64,000 bases of DNA from Rhizobium leguminosarum bv. viciae USDA 2370 (lineage in GTDB: Bacteria; Pseudomonadota; Alphaproteobacteria; Rhizobiales; Rhizobiaceae), in contig NZ_MRDL01000036.1 of NCBI RefSeq assembly GCF_002008365.1, positions 733,676 to 797,675 of the forward strand, in the 5' to 3' direction. Positions within the stretch are counted from its first letter, which is position 1. Each line of letters begins with the position of its first letter. The position numbers and the translations under genes were made by a program. This document shows positions 32,913 through 41,849 of the stretch, piece by piece. The notes under the pieces are model-generated. The model was given only the letters and a program-made list of their open reading frames with translations. It was not told the DNA's origin and did no database searches.

Positions 32913-34886
32913 TCATTCCTCGCCGGATTCAGCCAGCGCATCGCGGACGATCGCGTAATAGGGGGCAAGCTCGGGGATATCGGCGGCCAGCCTGTCGAAG
33001 GCGGAGTCGGATGGCGCAAGGGTGCCGGCGTATTTCGCTTGCGTGAAGGCCCGATGGGCGGCAAGGGCTTCGGCCTCGGCCTTGTGCACGACGGTATAGA
33101 CGGGCGAGGGGACAGTGCGGCCTTTGACGATGATGCGATCGAGCTCGACGACGGTGTGGGTGCCGGCGACCAGCCTTGCGGTCTCCTCGCCGAGCAGCAG
33201 TGCTACGCCATAATTCTTCGAGGCGCCTTCGAGGCGGGAGGCGAGGTTGACGCTGTCGCCGAGGCAGGAATAGTCGAAGCGGCGGGTCGAGCCCATGTTG
33301 CCGACGATGCATTCGCCGGTGTTGATGCCGACGCCCATCTTCAGCACGTGCGGCTTGCCGCCGCGCGCCGCCGCCTCCCGTTCCAGCTCACGGTTCAGGC
33401 TCGATATCGCCGCCTGCATGGCGAGCGAGGCGGTGACCGCGTGGAGCGCATGGTCGGGATCGTCGAGCGGGGCGTTCCAGAAGGCCATGATGCAGTCGCC
33501 CATATATTTGTCGATCGTGCCGCCATGATCCATCACGACGTCGGAAAGCGGCGTCAGCAGCCGGTTGATCAGGCCGGTCAGTTGCTCCGGATCGTCCTTC
33601 AGCGTCTCGGCAATGGTTGTGAACCCACGCACATCCGAAAACAGCACCGACAGCGTGCGCCGCTCGCCGCCAAGCTTCAACTGCGAGGGATCGTTCGACA
33701 GGCGCCGGACCAGATCGGGCGAGATATATTGGGCGAAGGCGCGGATGATCTGCCGCTTGTTGCGGCGCTCCTCGGCATAATCGAAGGCGGCCTGGCCGAA
33801 GGCGACCGAGACATAGGCAACGACTGGCCCGAGTGGCGAGACGAAGACATGGGCAAAGCGGATACCCGCAAAACTCGCCGCTGCGAAGGCAAGCACTGCC
33901 GCGGCGCTGGCGACGATCGTCAACCATCCCGTCGAGCGCCAGACGGTGGCGGCGGCAAGCAGCACGGTGATCAGGATGCAGGCGGCGACCAGTGGCAGGC
34001 GGGCTTCCGCGATCGACAGGCCACGACGGATATTGTCGTAGATCGTCGCCTGGATCTCGACACCGGAGACCAGCTTGCCGGTGTGAACGGTATAGGGCGT
34101 GGCAAAGGCATCGACGCCACCCTTGTCGATGGCAGGCGCATTCTGCAGGCTGAGGCCGACCAGCACCACGCGGCCCTTGAAATAATCCGGTGGCAGCAGG
34201 TTCTCAGGGTCTAGCGCCTGGTAGTAGGAGACGGTGGGATAGCTGCGGGCCGGGCCGAAGGATTGGATGAGTCGGCCGGCCGACAACACCTCGGCCGGAC
34301 CTCCGGACGCCTTTGCCAGCATAGCGGCGAAGCCGTCCTTATAGCCGGGAATACGCCGGAACGTGCCGTCGCCGCTGAGATCGATCGAGGCAATGCCGGT
34401 CACAGCACCCGCTTCGGTCAGTTGCGGCAGCGGCGTCGCGCGGATCAGCTGCGAAGCCTGTGGCGTCTCGATTAGTGTTTCGTCGCCGGCGAGCACGACA
34501 TCGGGGCCGACGGCCTTGGTGATCGCATCGTCGTTGTCGGGGTTCGAGGGTTCGGCCATGATGATGTCGAGGCCGATGACACGGGCGCCGGCCGCGCGTA
34601 ACTGCCTGATGAGTTCGGCATGCAGGCTGCGCGGCCAGGGCCATTGCGCATTGATATCGGCAAGCGAAGGTTCGTCGATCGCGACGATGACAGGCCCGCC
34701 TTGCGGTGGGCGTGGATCGTCGACGGTCGAGAGATAGTCGAAGCTTCTGAGTTCCAGCAACGACCATGCCGGCAGGCGCGACAGCAGCGAGATGGTGACG
34801 AGGGTGGCGAGCGCCAGCACCAGCAGCCTGAGATGACGGCTTTCAGCTTGCCCGCCGGCCGGCCGAGGCTTGCCTCGCACCGGCAT
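32913..34886 (-). CDS. CHASE2-domain class III adenylate/guanylate cyclase
   Basis: 657 residues. TM1 at about 20-40; periplasmic CHASE2 domain about 45-310 (GGPVIVAIDEPSLADINAQWPWPRSLHAEL; GARVIGLDIIMAEPS; PDYFKGRVVLVGLS); three TM helices about 315-390; cytoplasmic cyclase domain about 440-620. Metal aspartates are in LFSDVRGFTTIAE and YMGDCIMAFW; the transition-state Asn/Arg in LGDSVNLASRLEG are present; Lys in GGTIDKYMGD fits purine recognition, so it should be active. Its ATG overlaps the stop of the FecR-TPR-barrel gene by one base (TGATG), so the two are translationally coupled and probably form one signalling unit. Confidence 0.93.
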   Translation of the reverse strand: MPVRGKPRPAGGQAESRHLRLLVLALATLVTISLLSRLPAWSLLELRSFDYLSTVDDPRPPQGGPVIVAIDEPSLADINAQWPWPRSLHAELIRQLRAAGARVIGLDIIMAEPSNPDNDDAITKAVGPDVVLAGDETLIETPQASQLIRATPLPQLTEAGAVTGIASIDLSGDGTFRRIPGYKDGFAAMLAKASGGPAEVLSAGRLIQSFGPARSYPTVSYYQALDPENLLPPDYFKGRVVLVGLSLQNAPAIDKGGVDAFATPYTVHTGKLVSGVEIQATIYDNIRRGLSIAEARLPLVAACILITVLLAAATVWRSTGWLTIVASAAAVLAFAAASFAGIRFAHVFVSPLGPVVAYVSVAFGQAAFDYAEERRNKRQIIRAFAQYISPDLVRRLSNDPSQLKLGGERRTLSVLFSDVRGFTTIAETLKDDPEQLTGLINRLLTPLSDVVMDHGGTIDKYMGDCIMAFWNAPLDDPDHALHAVTASLAMQAAISSLNRELEREAAARGGKPHVLKMGVGINTGECIVGNMGSTRRFDYSCLGDSVNLASRLEGASKNYGVALLLGEETARLVAGTHTVVELDRIIVKGRTVPSPVYTVVHKAEAEALAAHRAFTQAKYAGTLAPSDSAFDRLAADIPELAPYYAIVRDALAESGEE

Positions 34887-37800
34887 CAGAAGCGGACTTT
34901 GAGCGTGCCCTTGAAGGCGCGGCCCCAGCCGGGCACGCCGGGCGTGAGCTCGAAATCCTCATCGAGCAGGTTATAGGCGGCCGCTTCCAGCGCGATGCGT
35001 TTGTCCAGGGGTTCCCAGATCAGGTGGGCATCGAGACTCCAATAGTCGTCGAGTTTCGTGCCGAGGTCGTCACCATCGCGCTCGCCGACATAATTGGCCG
35101 CCACAGTCGCCTTGACCTTGGCCTCATTGACCCAGGTCAGCGCGATCTGGCCAGAGTTGCGGGGAATGAACGGCAGCGAGCCGCCGTAGTTCGGCTCCAG
35201 CGGGTCCTTGTTCTCCGATTCCATGTAGGCATAAGTGGCGGAAAGGCCGAAACCATAGCCGAGCGCGACGTTGGCAGTCACGGCGGCGCGGTCGACGCTG
35301 CCGCGCGACAGCGGCAGGCTGTCGGCCGCCGGAAGCGAGATCAGCGGAAAGTCGATCGAGAAATCATGCAATTCCTGGTGCTGGTATTCGACCGAGGTGA
35401 AAAAACGATCGGTCCACTCGGCATCCCATTGCAGCGCGACCGTATCGCTATAACCTTCGATACCGACCGAGAACTGGTTCGGCTGCAGGCCGAGGATGCC
35501 GATCGGGGCGAGAGTGGGAACGCCGGTATCGACGCTCTGACGCATGAAGGCGGCACGCAGCCAATGGTTCTGGACGGGTGACCAGGCGAGGCCGAAGCGC
35601 GGCTCCAGCCGGCTGACATCGACGCCGTCGCCAGACATGCGCGTGCCGAACAGCGCATATTCCCCCTTCAGATCAGGCGTGATCTCGTGCAGAATGTCGA
35701 CATAGGCGCGGGCGATATCGACGCGGTTGTCGGCCTCCGTGGGGCCAAGCGTCGTGCCGTCGAGGAAGCCCGGAACGATATCCTCGATGTGCAGGAAGCT
35801 GCTGTTGTGGGCATCGATCCAGCCGCCCTCGATGCCGTAGCGGAAAGTCAGGGGTCCCGCGCCGATATCGTGGTTGAGGGCGGCGACATAGGTCTTCGAG
35901 CTCTGGTCCTGGGTGATCTGCCCGAAGGGGCGGATATCGGTGCCGGGACCGCCAAGGAACGGCACCGTCTCCCAATCGAACGCCAGTTCGTCGGTGGTCT
36001 TCGTTCGCGTGCCGGAATAGAGCAGCGCTGCATTCAGCACGTTTTCGTAGCCAAATGTGTGGCTCCAACCGATGCCGGCATTGGTCGTCGTGATGATGTC
36101 GCGTCGGGTCTGATAAAGCGGTAATTCGTCGGGTGCCAGAGGGAAGCCGAGCAAGGGAATGAACAGTCCATCGTTCAAAATGGTCGACAGCTGGGAATTG
36201 CTGCTCAAGGTATCGAGGTCGAAATCGCGTTTGGCGCCATTGAAATAAGCGACGACACGATCATCAGGGGTGATCGTCGCTGTGAGATAACCGTTGCCGC
36301 TCAGGATCTTGTTCTCGGTGGAGAAGCCGCCGAAATCCGTATAGTCGCCATCGCGGGCGATCTCCTCCCAGTTCAGGTTGCCGTAGAAGCTGAGCGGGAT
36401 GGTCTCGTTGGAGAAGCCCTGGATCTCGGCCTCGCCGATGCGCCTCGTGTGGCCGTCGACGCTGTTGATGCCGCCGCCGAGTGAACCTTCGATGAAGGGG
36501 GTGCGCAGAAGCGTTGCCGAGCGCGAACGGCCCGACAGCATGTGCGGATCGAGCAGCAATCCCTGGAACAGCGAGGAAAAGCTCGACGTGTTGACGCGGT
36601 ACTGGCTGATATTGTCGTCGCCGAAATCGGTCGCATTATTGAAGGGGAAGATGCTGCCCTTGATCGACTGGTCGGTATAGCCGCTGCCTTCGAAGGGACT
36701 GAAGACGGCATCGCCATAATAACGGCCCCACGCGTCCAGGCCCTGTAGGCGGAAGGCGTTGTTCAGCGTCGAGCCGGCATCCTGGTTGGCGCCGAGCGCG
36801 CTGTAGTCGCCGCCGCGCGCCCTGGAGCGGCGGAGAAATTCCTGGGCGTTGCGGATCGCGCCGTCGGCGTCGTAGTCGTCGATGTCGACGGCGGTGCGGA
36901 AGGAGGAGATGACGGGATCGTTCTTGTCGAGCCTGTCAGCATTGTCGACCGCCTGTGCGGAGGGGATGCGGTCACCCTTTTCGTAATGGGCGGCGGCGAG
37001 CATCAACTGTGACTGCGAATGGGCCGGATTGGCGGTGCTGGCGGCCAACAGGTCCGCCAGCGCCTTGTCGCGTTCGCCGGTCTGCAGGTAGTAGCGGCCG
37101 CGGGCGAGGAGAGCGATGTCGTAGGACGGATCGACCGCGAGCGCCGCATCGATCTCGCGCTTGGCATCCTTCATCCTGGACTGGTCGAGATAGAGAATGG
37201 CAAGATTGCCGTGGGGAACCGGGTCCTGCGGATCGAGCGCGATCGCCTTCAGGAAGGCCGCCTCGGCCTCGCCATTGGCGTCGCGGGCGCTTTGCAGCAG
37301 GCCCATCGAGTTCAACGATCCTGATGCACCGGGCGCAAGCTCGATGGCGCGGTTCAGATCGGCCAGGGCGCCGTCGATGTCGCTTTCGTAGCTCGCCTTG
37401 TAAGACGCGCGCGCGGCAAGGGCGATCGGATGGTTCGGATCGAGCGAGAGGGCGCGGTTCACCGCCTCCTGCATCTGGGCGCGGTCATCGATCAGCTGCG
37501 CCAGCTGGGCGCGGATCGCGGGCAGGGTGGGATCGTCGGGAAAACGCTTCTCGGCGTCCCTGATCACATCGACAGCGGCGCGCGGGTTTTGCAGAAAGCC
37601 GGCGGTGTAGGCCTGCATGATCGCGCCATAGGGGCCGACAGCTGATGACGGCGGCTTTTCGACATGGGCGGGATCGGCAAGCGAACGGGCGAAATAGCCG
37701 CCATATTGCGCCATGTTCCGGCGGTTGGCGTCGAGATGCGGCAGTGCTGCCGCAAATAGCCTTGCGGCTTCGTCGTAGCGTTTTTCGGAGCCGGCGATCG

Positions 37801-38662
37801 TGGCATCGATCAGGTCGACGCGGGCCTTCTGGGCGGTCGTCAGCTTACGGCCCCGAACTTCCTGAAGCGTGGCGGCTGCAACCTGCCGGCCATCAAAGGC
37901 GCTCTGCACTTCGGCAAGCTCCAGCCAGTCCTCGGTGGTGCGACGCTCCGGCGGCAAAGCCAGCAGCCGGCGGCGCTCGTCGGCCATGCGGCCTGCCGGC
38001 AGCGGCGAGGTCGGCATCAGGCCGAAGCCGTCACGCAGGTTCAGGTAGAACAGCATCTGCTCGCGATCGTCGGGTGTGACGATGACGAGCTTGCGCGGCG
38101 CCTGGCCGATCGTGGCGACCGCTCCTTCCCCCTCGTTCACCTCGACGCTGCCCTGCGGGTTGGTGAGCGCGACGCGGCCTTCGAGCACGATCATCGAGGT
38201 CTTGGCGCCCTCGACGGTCATCGTCCAGTCGGTGCCGCGGATGGCGGCTGCGGCCGCCGGCGTTTCCACCGTCAGGCCCTGGCCGCCGCGCTCGGCGCGC
38301 GCCCAGATCGTTCCCGATTGCAGCTCCAGCGTCGTGTCGCCACTCGCGGCCATCTTCTTGACTTGCAGCGACGAATTGCGGCCGAGACGGACCTGGGTGT
38401 GATCGGAAAAGACGATGGCGAGCTGACCGTTGGCATTGGTGCGCAGCACGTCGCCGGTCAAGAGATCCTGATTGATGTCGACGACGCGCCAGTTCGACAC
38501 GTCGATGAAGCGGACCTCCTCGCCGGTCTTGCGGGCAATGACGGATCCGGCAACCGGTGTTGCGCGCTGAACGGGGTCGGCCGCCGCCGGCGGCGAAAAG
38601 CCTGGCAAGACGAGCGCAAGCGCCACCCCGGCGCGACAGATGTTTTTCCAGCGACCCAGCAT
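34886..38662 (-). CDS. FecR domain / TPR / outer-membrane beta-barrel fusion protein
   Basis: 1258 residues. Signal peptide at 1-27. A FecR domain (about 45-145: VVDINQDLLTGDVLRTN, QLAIVFSDHTQVRLGRNSSL, LTVETPAAAAAIRGTDWTM) is followed by a helical TPR region (about 215-590; repeats such as DPNHPIALAARASYKA, DPQDPVPHGNLAILYLDQ). A beta-rich segment to the end resembles the TonB-dependent receptor barrel and closes with Phe (FKGTLKVRF), the outer-membrane signal; no plug domain is obvious. Start set at the signal peptide Met (38662); the frame opens further upstream. Probably an outer-membrane sensor feeding the coupled CHASE2 cyclase. The combination on one chain is unusual. Confidence 0.82.
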   Translation of the reverse strand: MLGRWKNICRAGVALALVLPGFSPPAAADPVQRATPVAGSVIARKTGEEVRFIDVSNWRVVDINQDLLTGDVLRTNANGQLAIVFSDHTQVRLGRNSSLQVKKMAASGDTTLELQSGTIWARAERGGQGLTVETPAAAAAIRGTDWTMTVEGAKTSMIVLEGRVALTNPQGSVEVNEGEGAVATIGQAPRKLVIVTPDDREQMLFYLNLRDGFGLMPTSPLPAGRMADERRRLLALPPERRTTEDWLELAEVQSAFDGRQVAAATLQEVRGRKLTTAQKARVDLIDATIAGSEKRYDEAARLFAAALPHLDANRRNMAQYGGYFARSLADPAHVEKPPSSAVGPYGAIMQAYTAGFLQNPRAAVDVIRDAEKRFPDDPTLPAIRAQLAQLIDDRAQMQEAVNRALSLDPNHPIALAARASYKASYESDIDGALADLNRAIELAPGASGSLNSMGLLQSARDANGEAEAAFLKAIALDPQDPVPHGNLAILYLDQSRMKDAKREIDAALAVDPSYDIALLARGRYYLQTGERDKALADLLAASTANPAHSQSQLMLAAAHYEKGDRIPSAQAVDNADRLDKNDPVISSFRTAVDIDDYDADGAIRNAQEFLRRSRARGGDYSALGANQDAGSTLNNAFRLQGLDAWGRYYGDAVFSPFEGSGYTDQSIKGSIFPFNNATDFGDDNISQYRVNTSSFSSLFQGLLLDPHMLSGRSRSATLLRTPFIEGSLGGGINSVDGHTRRIGEAEIQGFSNETIPLSFYGNLNWEEIARDGDYTDFGGFSTENKILSGNGYLTATITPDDRVVAYFNGAKRDFDLDTLSSNSQLSTILNDGLFIPLLGFPLAPDELPLYQTRRDIITTTNAGIGWSHTFGYENVLNAALLYSGTRTKTTDELAFDWETVPFLGGPGTDIRPFGQITQDQSSKTYVAALNHDIGAGPLTFRYGIEGGWIDAHNSSFLHIEDIVPGFLDGTTLGPTEADNRVDIARAYVDILHEITPDLKGEYALFGTRMSGDGVDVSRLEPRFGLAWSPVQNHWLRAAFMRQSVDTGVPTLAPIGILGLQPNQFSVGIEGYSDTVALQWDAEWTDRFFTSVEYQHQELHDFSIDFPLISLPAADSLPLSRGSVDRAAVTANVALGYGFGLSATYAYMESENKDPLEPNYGGSLPFIPRNSGQIALTWVNEAKVKATVAANYVGERDGDDLGTKLDDYWSLDAHLIWEPLDKRIALEAAAYNLLDEDFELTPGVPGWGRAFKGTLKVRF

Positions 38663-38790
38663 GACCCAACCCCAACTCCCACATCCCCTTTGTCCATGTA
38701 GAGAAGAAAAGTCAAGCGCATTGCACACGTGTTCTTGAATTCGCCGTGCAGTGTAATATGAGGGAAACACTTTGTAGGTGGAGTATTCAG

Positions 38791-39330
38791 GTGAGCGATT
38801 TCGAAAATGCAACTGATCTTATGCTGAGCGCGCCGTCGAGCGGTGATATCAGTTCCGAGTATTTCGACCATATCAAGAAAATCAACGACATATTCTACGA
38901 CCAAGTCAAGATATCTGACCAGAAGGCGGCCTATATCTTTACTTTCATGCTAGCCTTCCTGGTGAGTTCGAGCGAGGTGAGGGCAGTCTTCAGCCCGGCA
39001 CGCTACGCGAGCGGGGCGCCAGGGAGCATGCTGTTCTCGGGCCTGCTTGCTGCAGCCTCGGTCTTTTCCATCCTTTCGGCGATCCTCGTCGTGTTGCCGC
39101 GCCGTTTGGACAGCTCGACCTCGCTGTTCTGGGGCGCCTGGCAGAACCACCGCGACCTGTTCTTCGAGGCGGCACTGAGGCGCGACGAACGCTATCTCTT
39201 CGACCAGTATCTCGAAAACGCCAACATCCTCTCCGCCATCGCCCGCAGCAAATATCGTTGCGTTACCTTCGCGTTCCGCGGGCTGATGGTGAGTGTGATC
39301 GCTTACGTGCTGCTGTTGGTGGCGGTGTGA
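38791..39330 (+). CDS. DUF5706-like (Pycsar effector PycTM-type) membrane protein
   Basis: 179 residues from GTG 38791 (GGTGGAG 8 bases upstream; an in-frame GTG at 38746 is the longer option). The pattern matches the DUF5706/PycTM family: helix ending VKISDQKAAYIFTF leading into TM1 (about 46-62), TM2 (about 80-102) ending LPRR, amphipathic loop (LFWGAWQNHRDLFF; YLFDQYLENANILSAIARSKYRCV), and TM3 at the C-terminus. In Pycsar defence such proteins act as membrane effectors gated by cyclic nucleotides. It is divergently transcribed from the FecR-barrel/CHASE2-cyclase operon with 128 bases between starts. The family call is from pattern recognition. Confidence 0.65.
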   Translation: MSDFENATDLMLSAPSSGDISSEYFDHIKKINDIFYDQVKISDQKAAYIFTFMLAFLVSSSEVRAVFSPARYASGAPGSMLFSGLLAAASVFSILSAILVVLPRRLDSSTSLFWGAWQNHRDLFFEAALRRDERYLFDQYLENANILSAIARSKYRCVTFAFRGLMVSVIAYVLLLVAV

Positions 39331-39432
39331 GCGCAACATGGCTCAAGAGAGCCTCGCCCTGAGGTGGCCCGGAGGGGCCTCGAAGGGCGAGGCATGCTTT
39401 CGCCGGGCACGCAGAAACGTGCCCGGCTACTT

Positions 39433-39921
39433 TCAATCCTCGACTTCGAGGATGAGTTCAAGTTCGATCGGCAGGCCGAGGGGCAGGCTGGCGACGCCGA
39501 GCACGACACGGCCTGAGAGTTTTTCCTCGCCGAAGACCGCAAGCAGCATTTCGGATGCTCCGTCCGCAACCTTCGGATGGTCGCGGAAATCGCCTTCGGT
39601 CGCGATATAGACGCCCAGCTTGACGACCCTAACGACCCTGTCCAGTGAACCGAGATAGTCCCTGGCGGCGGCGAGCGCGCTGAGCGTTGCCGTTTCGGCC
39701 GCCTTCTTGCCGTCTTCGGCCGTCAGAGCACCGCCGACGCGGCCGATATAGCGCGGCTCATGGCCGACGACCGGCAGCATCCCGCTGAAGAAGACCAGGT
39801 TACCGGTCCTTATCGCTTCGACATAGGCCCCAAAGGGTGTCGGCGGCGGGGGAAGCGTGATGCCGAGTTTCTGCAGCCGCCGTTCCGCGCGGGCTACCTG
39901 CGTTTTCGCATGGTCTACCAT
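39433..39921 (-). CDS. RidA family protein
   Basis: 162 residues; YjgF/YER057c/UK114 fold of the longer group: LQKLGITLPPPPTPFGAYVEAIRTGNLVFFSG, GGALTAEDGKKAAETATLSALAAARDYLGSLDRVVRVVKLGVYIA, closing with LPLGLPIELELILEVED. Archetypal RidA deaminates reactive enamine/imine intermediates; this subgroup lacks the canonical Arg105 context, so activity is uncertain. The start overlaps the upstream SDR stop by 7 bases, one operon. Confidence 0.87.
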   Translation of the reverse strand: MVDHAKTQVARAERRLQKLGITLPPPPTPFGAYVEAIRTGNLVFFSGMLPVVGHEPRYIGRVGGALTAEDGKKAAETATLSALAAARDYLGSLDRVVRVVKLGVYIATEGDFRDHPKVADGASEMLLAVFGEEKLSGRVVLGVASLPLGLPIELELILEVED

Positions 39922-40640
39922 CTGCCCAGATGTGCGCCGCCGTCGACGTGCAGCACCTCCCCGGTTACGCGCGGCGCTTCGGTGAGGAAGACGACTGCGT
40001 CGGCGATCTCCTCGACGTTCGATATGCCTGCCATCGGCGACAACGTCTTCAGGAAATCCTTCGGATTGTCCTTGTGCAGCGGCGTGTCCACCACACCGGG
40101 AGCTACAATATTGAAGCGAATTCCTTGGTTTGCATATTCCATCGCCAGGTTCTTGGAGACGGCGTTGATACCGCCCTTTGTCATCATCGACACCGAAGCG
40201 GAGAAACCGGCGATCGGATGATCGGTCAATGGCGTGGTGATGCTGACGACGCTGCCGCCCGTTTTCTGCGTGAGCATCTGCCTGACGACCAGTTGGGTCA
40301 GGTGGATGAAGCCCTCGAGATTGGTCGAGGACAATTTTTTGAAGTCGTCCATGGTGAAATCGACGAACGGCTTGGCCAGGAAAATGCCGGCATTGTTGAC
40401 GAGGCCGTCGATCGAGCCGAACCGGTCGATTGCGGTCCTTGCCACCAGCGCTGCGGTTTCGGCATCGCCAATGTCACCGTCGACGAGCGCCAGCTTGTCG
40501 GAGGCTTGGAAAGCGTTCGAAGTGCTGACCTGGCGCGAGGTGGCGACCACATTATAGCCGCGCTCGATGAAGGCGTTAACGAGGCCGGCTCCGATACCCT
40601 GCGAGGCGCCCGTGACGATGACTGTTTTTTTCGTAGTCAT
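39915..40640 (-). CDS. SDR family oxidoreductase lacking the catalytic Tyr
   Basis: 241 residues with the NAD(P)-binding TGASQGIG and NNAGIF motifs and a VAPGVVDTPLH segment. The usual YxxxK reads SMMTK (in FSASVSMMTKGGINAVSKNL), so Lys is kept but Tyr is replaced. Either the enzyme uses another proton donor or it is a non-canonical SDR. Start at 40640 fixed by GGAG upstream; the frame extends further without support. Divergent from a LysR regulator, which probably controls this gene and ridA. Confidence 0.88.
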   Translation of the reverse strand: MTTKKTVIVTGASQGIGAGLVNAFIERGYNVVATSRQVSTSNAFQASDKLALVDGDIGDAETAALVARTAIDRFGSIDGLVNNAGIFLAKPFVDFTMDDFKKLSSTNLEGFIHLTQLVVRQMLTQKTGGSVVSITTPLTDHPIAGFSASVSMMTKGGINAVSKNLAMEYANQGIRFNIVAPGVVDTPLHKDNPKDFLKTLSPMAGISNVEEIADAVVFLTEAPRVTGEVLHVDGGAHLGRW

Positions 40641-40833
40641 GCTGATCTCCATAAACTGGTTCGGGCAACGCGGGCCTTGCATTTGCGAAGGCCGGGTCGC
40701 TCGAGATGGGGCTGCTGCGAATGCGCCTCCATCGGGTTGTCTTGTTTTCGCAAGGTGAATATGGCGAAAACTCCATTACCCGATTAGATGGAAATATCTG
40801 GATTCTCTTTTGCATCCATGCAAAAATATCGCG

Positions 40834-41736
40834 ATGGCTGATCTGAACGATATCGCAGTCTTCGTGAAGGTGGCGCAGTACGGCACCTTCAGCCGTGCTG
40901 CCCATTCCCTCGGCATGCCGGTATCGACGGTCAGCCGGAAGGTGACGTCGCTGGAGGAGCAGCTCGGCGTGACGCTGCTGCAGCGGACGACCCGCAAGTT
41001 GAACCTGACCGCGCAGGGCCGGGCCTATTACAACAGGTGCAGCGAACCGCTCGCCCATCTCCTCGACGCCGAGCAGGTACTCACCGAGACACAGAGAAAA
41101 CCGGAGGGTTTGCTGAAGATCTCCGTGCCGGTCATCTTCGGACAGGAGGTCTTTTACGAATTCGTCTCGGCCTTCCTGAAGGCATATCCGAAGATCCAGG
41201 TCGATCTCTTCGTCACCAACCTGTTCCTCGATCTGATCGCGGAGAACATCGACCTCGGCATCCGTTTCGGCGAACTCAAGGATTCGACCATCGTCACGCA
41301 GCGGCTCGGGAAGAGCGTGCGCTATCTGGTCGCTGCGCCCGACTATCTGAAGGGCAGGGTGCTTCCCTTGAAGCCCGAAGACCTGAAGGACCATCAGTGC
41401 ATTCTCTTGAACGGCCGCAACGGCGAAGCGGAATGGGATCTCGTGAACGGGCGCAAATCGGTTCGCCTGCATGTGTCGGGGCCGGTATCGAGCCGGGATT
41501 TCGATGCGGTGAGCGCCTTCACCTATCGCGGACACGGCATCGGCCTGCTGCCTTCGACCTATTGCGACGAACAGATCAGAAGTGGCGAACTCATCCGCCT
41601 GCTGCCGGACTGGTCGTCCGAGGAAATTTTCGTGCACGCCGTCTATCCCACCCGCCGCTTCCTGCCTTCCCGGTTGCAGGTCTTTCTCGATGCGCTGAAG
41701 GCATGGAAGAACCCCTTGTGGCTTCCCTTGCATTGA
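40834..41736 (+). CDS. LysR family transcriptional regulator
   Basis: 300 residues. N-terminal winged helix: LNDIAVFVKVAQYGTFSRAAHSLGMPVSTVSRKVTSLEEQLGVTLLQRTTRKLNLT. The C-terminal PBP-like effector domain carries LDLIAENIDLGIRFGELKDST and the GIGLLPSTYCDEQI end, the DsdC/AaeR-type group. ATG 40834 is the first Met of homologous sequence. Divergent from the SDR/RidA operon with 193 bases between starts, so that operon is the likely target. The effector is unknown. Confidence 0.9.
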   Translation: MADLNDIAVFVKVAQYGTFSRAAHSLGMPVSTVSRKVTSLEEQLGVTLLQRTTRKLNLTAQGRAYYNRCSEPLAHLLDAEQVLTETQRKPEGLLKISVPVIFGQEVFYEFVSAFLKAYPKIQVDLFVTNLFLDLIAENIDLGIRFGELKDSTIVTQRLGKSVRYLVAAPDYLKGRVLPLKPEDLKDHQCILLNGRNGEAEWDLVNGRKSVRLHVSGPVSSRDFDAVSAFTYRGHGIGLLPSTYCDEQIRSGELIRLLPDWSSEEIFVHAVYPTRRFLPSRLQVFLDALKAWKNPLWLPLH

Positions 41737-41849
41737 AGGCCTTCCGATCCATCACCGAAAATTGAAGCCGTGCGCGTGGGCGAGCGTCCTGCGTCGGCCA
41801 AGCTGTGTTAGAGTTTGCTGGCTTGGATGGCGCAGGGATTGGACTACCA

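Noticed and set aside
32913..39330. A classical two-gene Pycsar operon
   Set aside because: The cyclase is membrane-bound with CHASE2, is not adjacent in one operon to the effector-like gene, and lies beyond a large FecR-barrel gene; so the locus is described as Pycsar-effector-like only.
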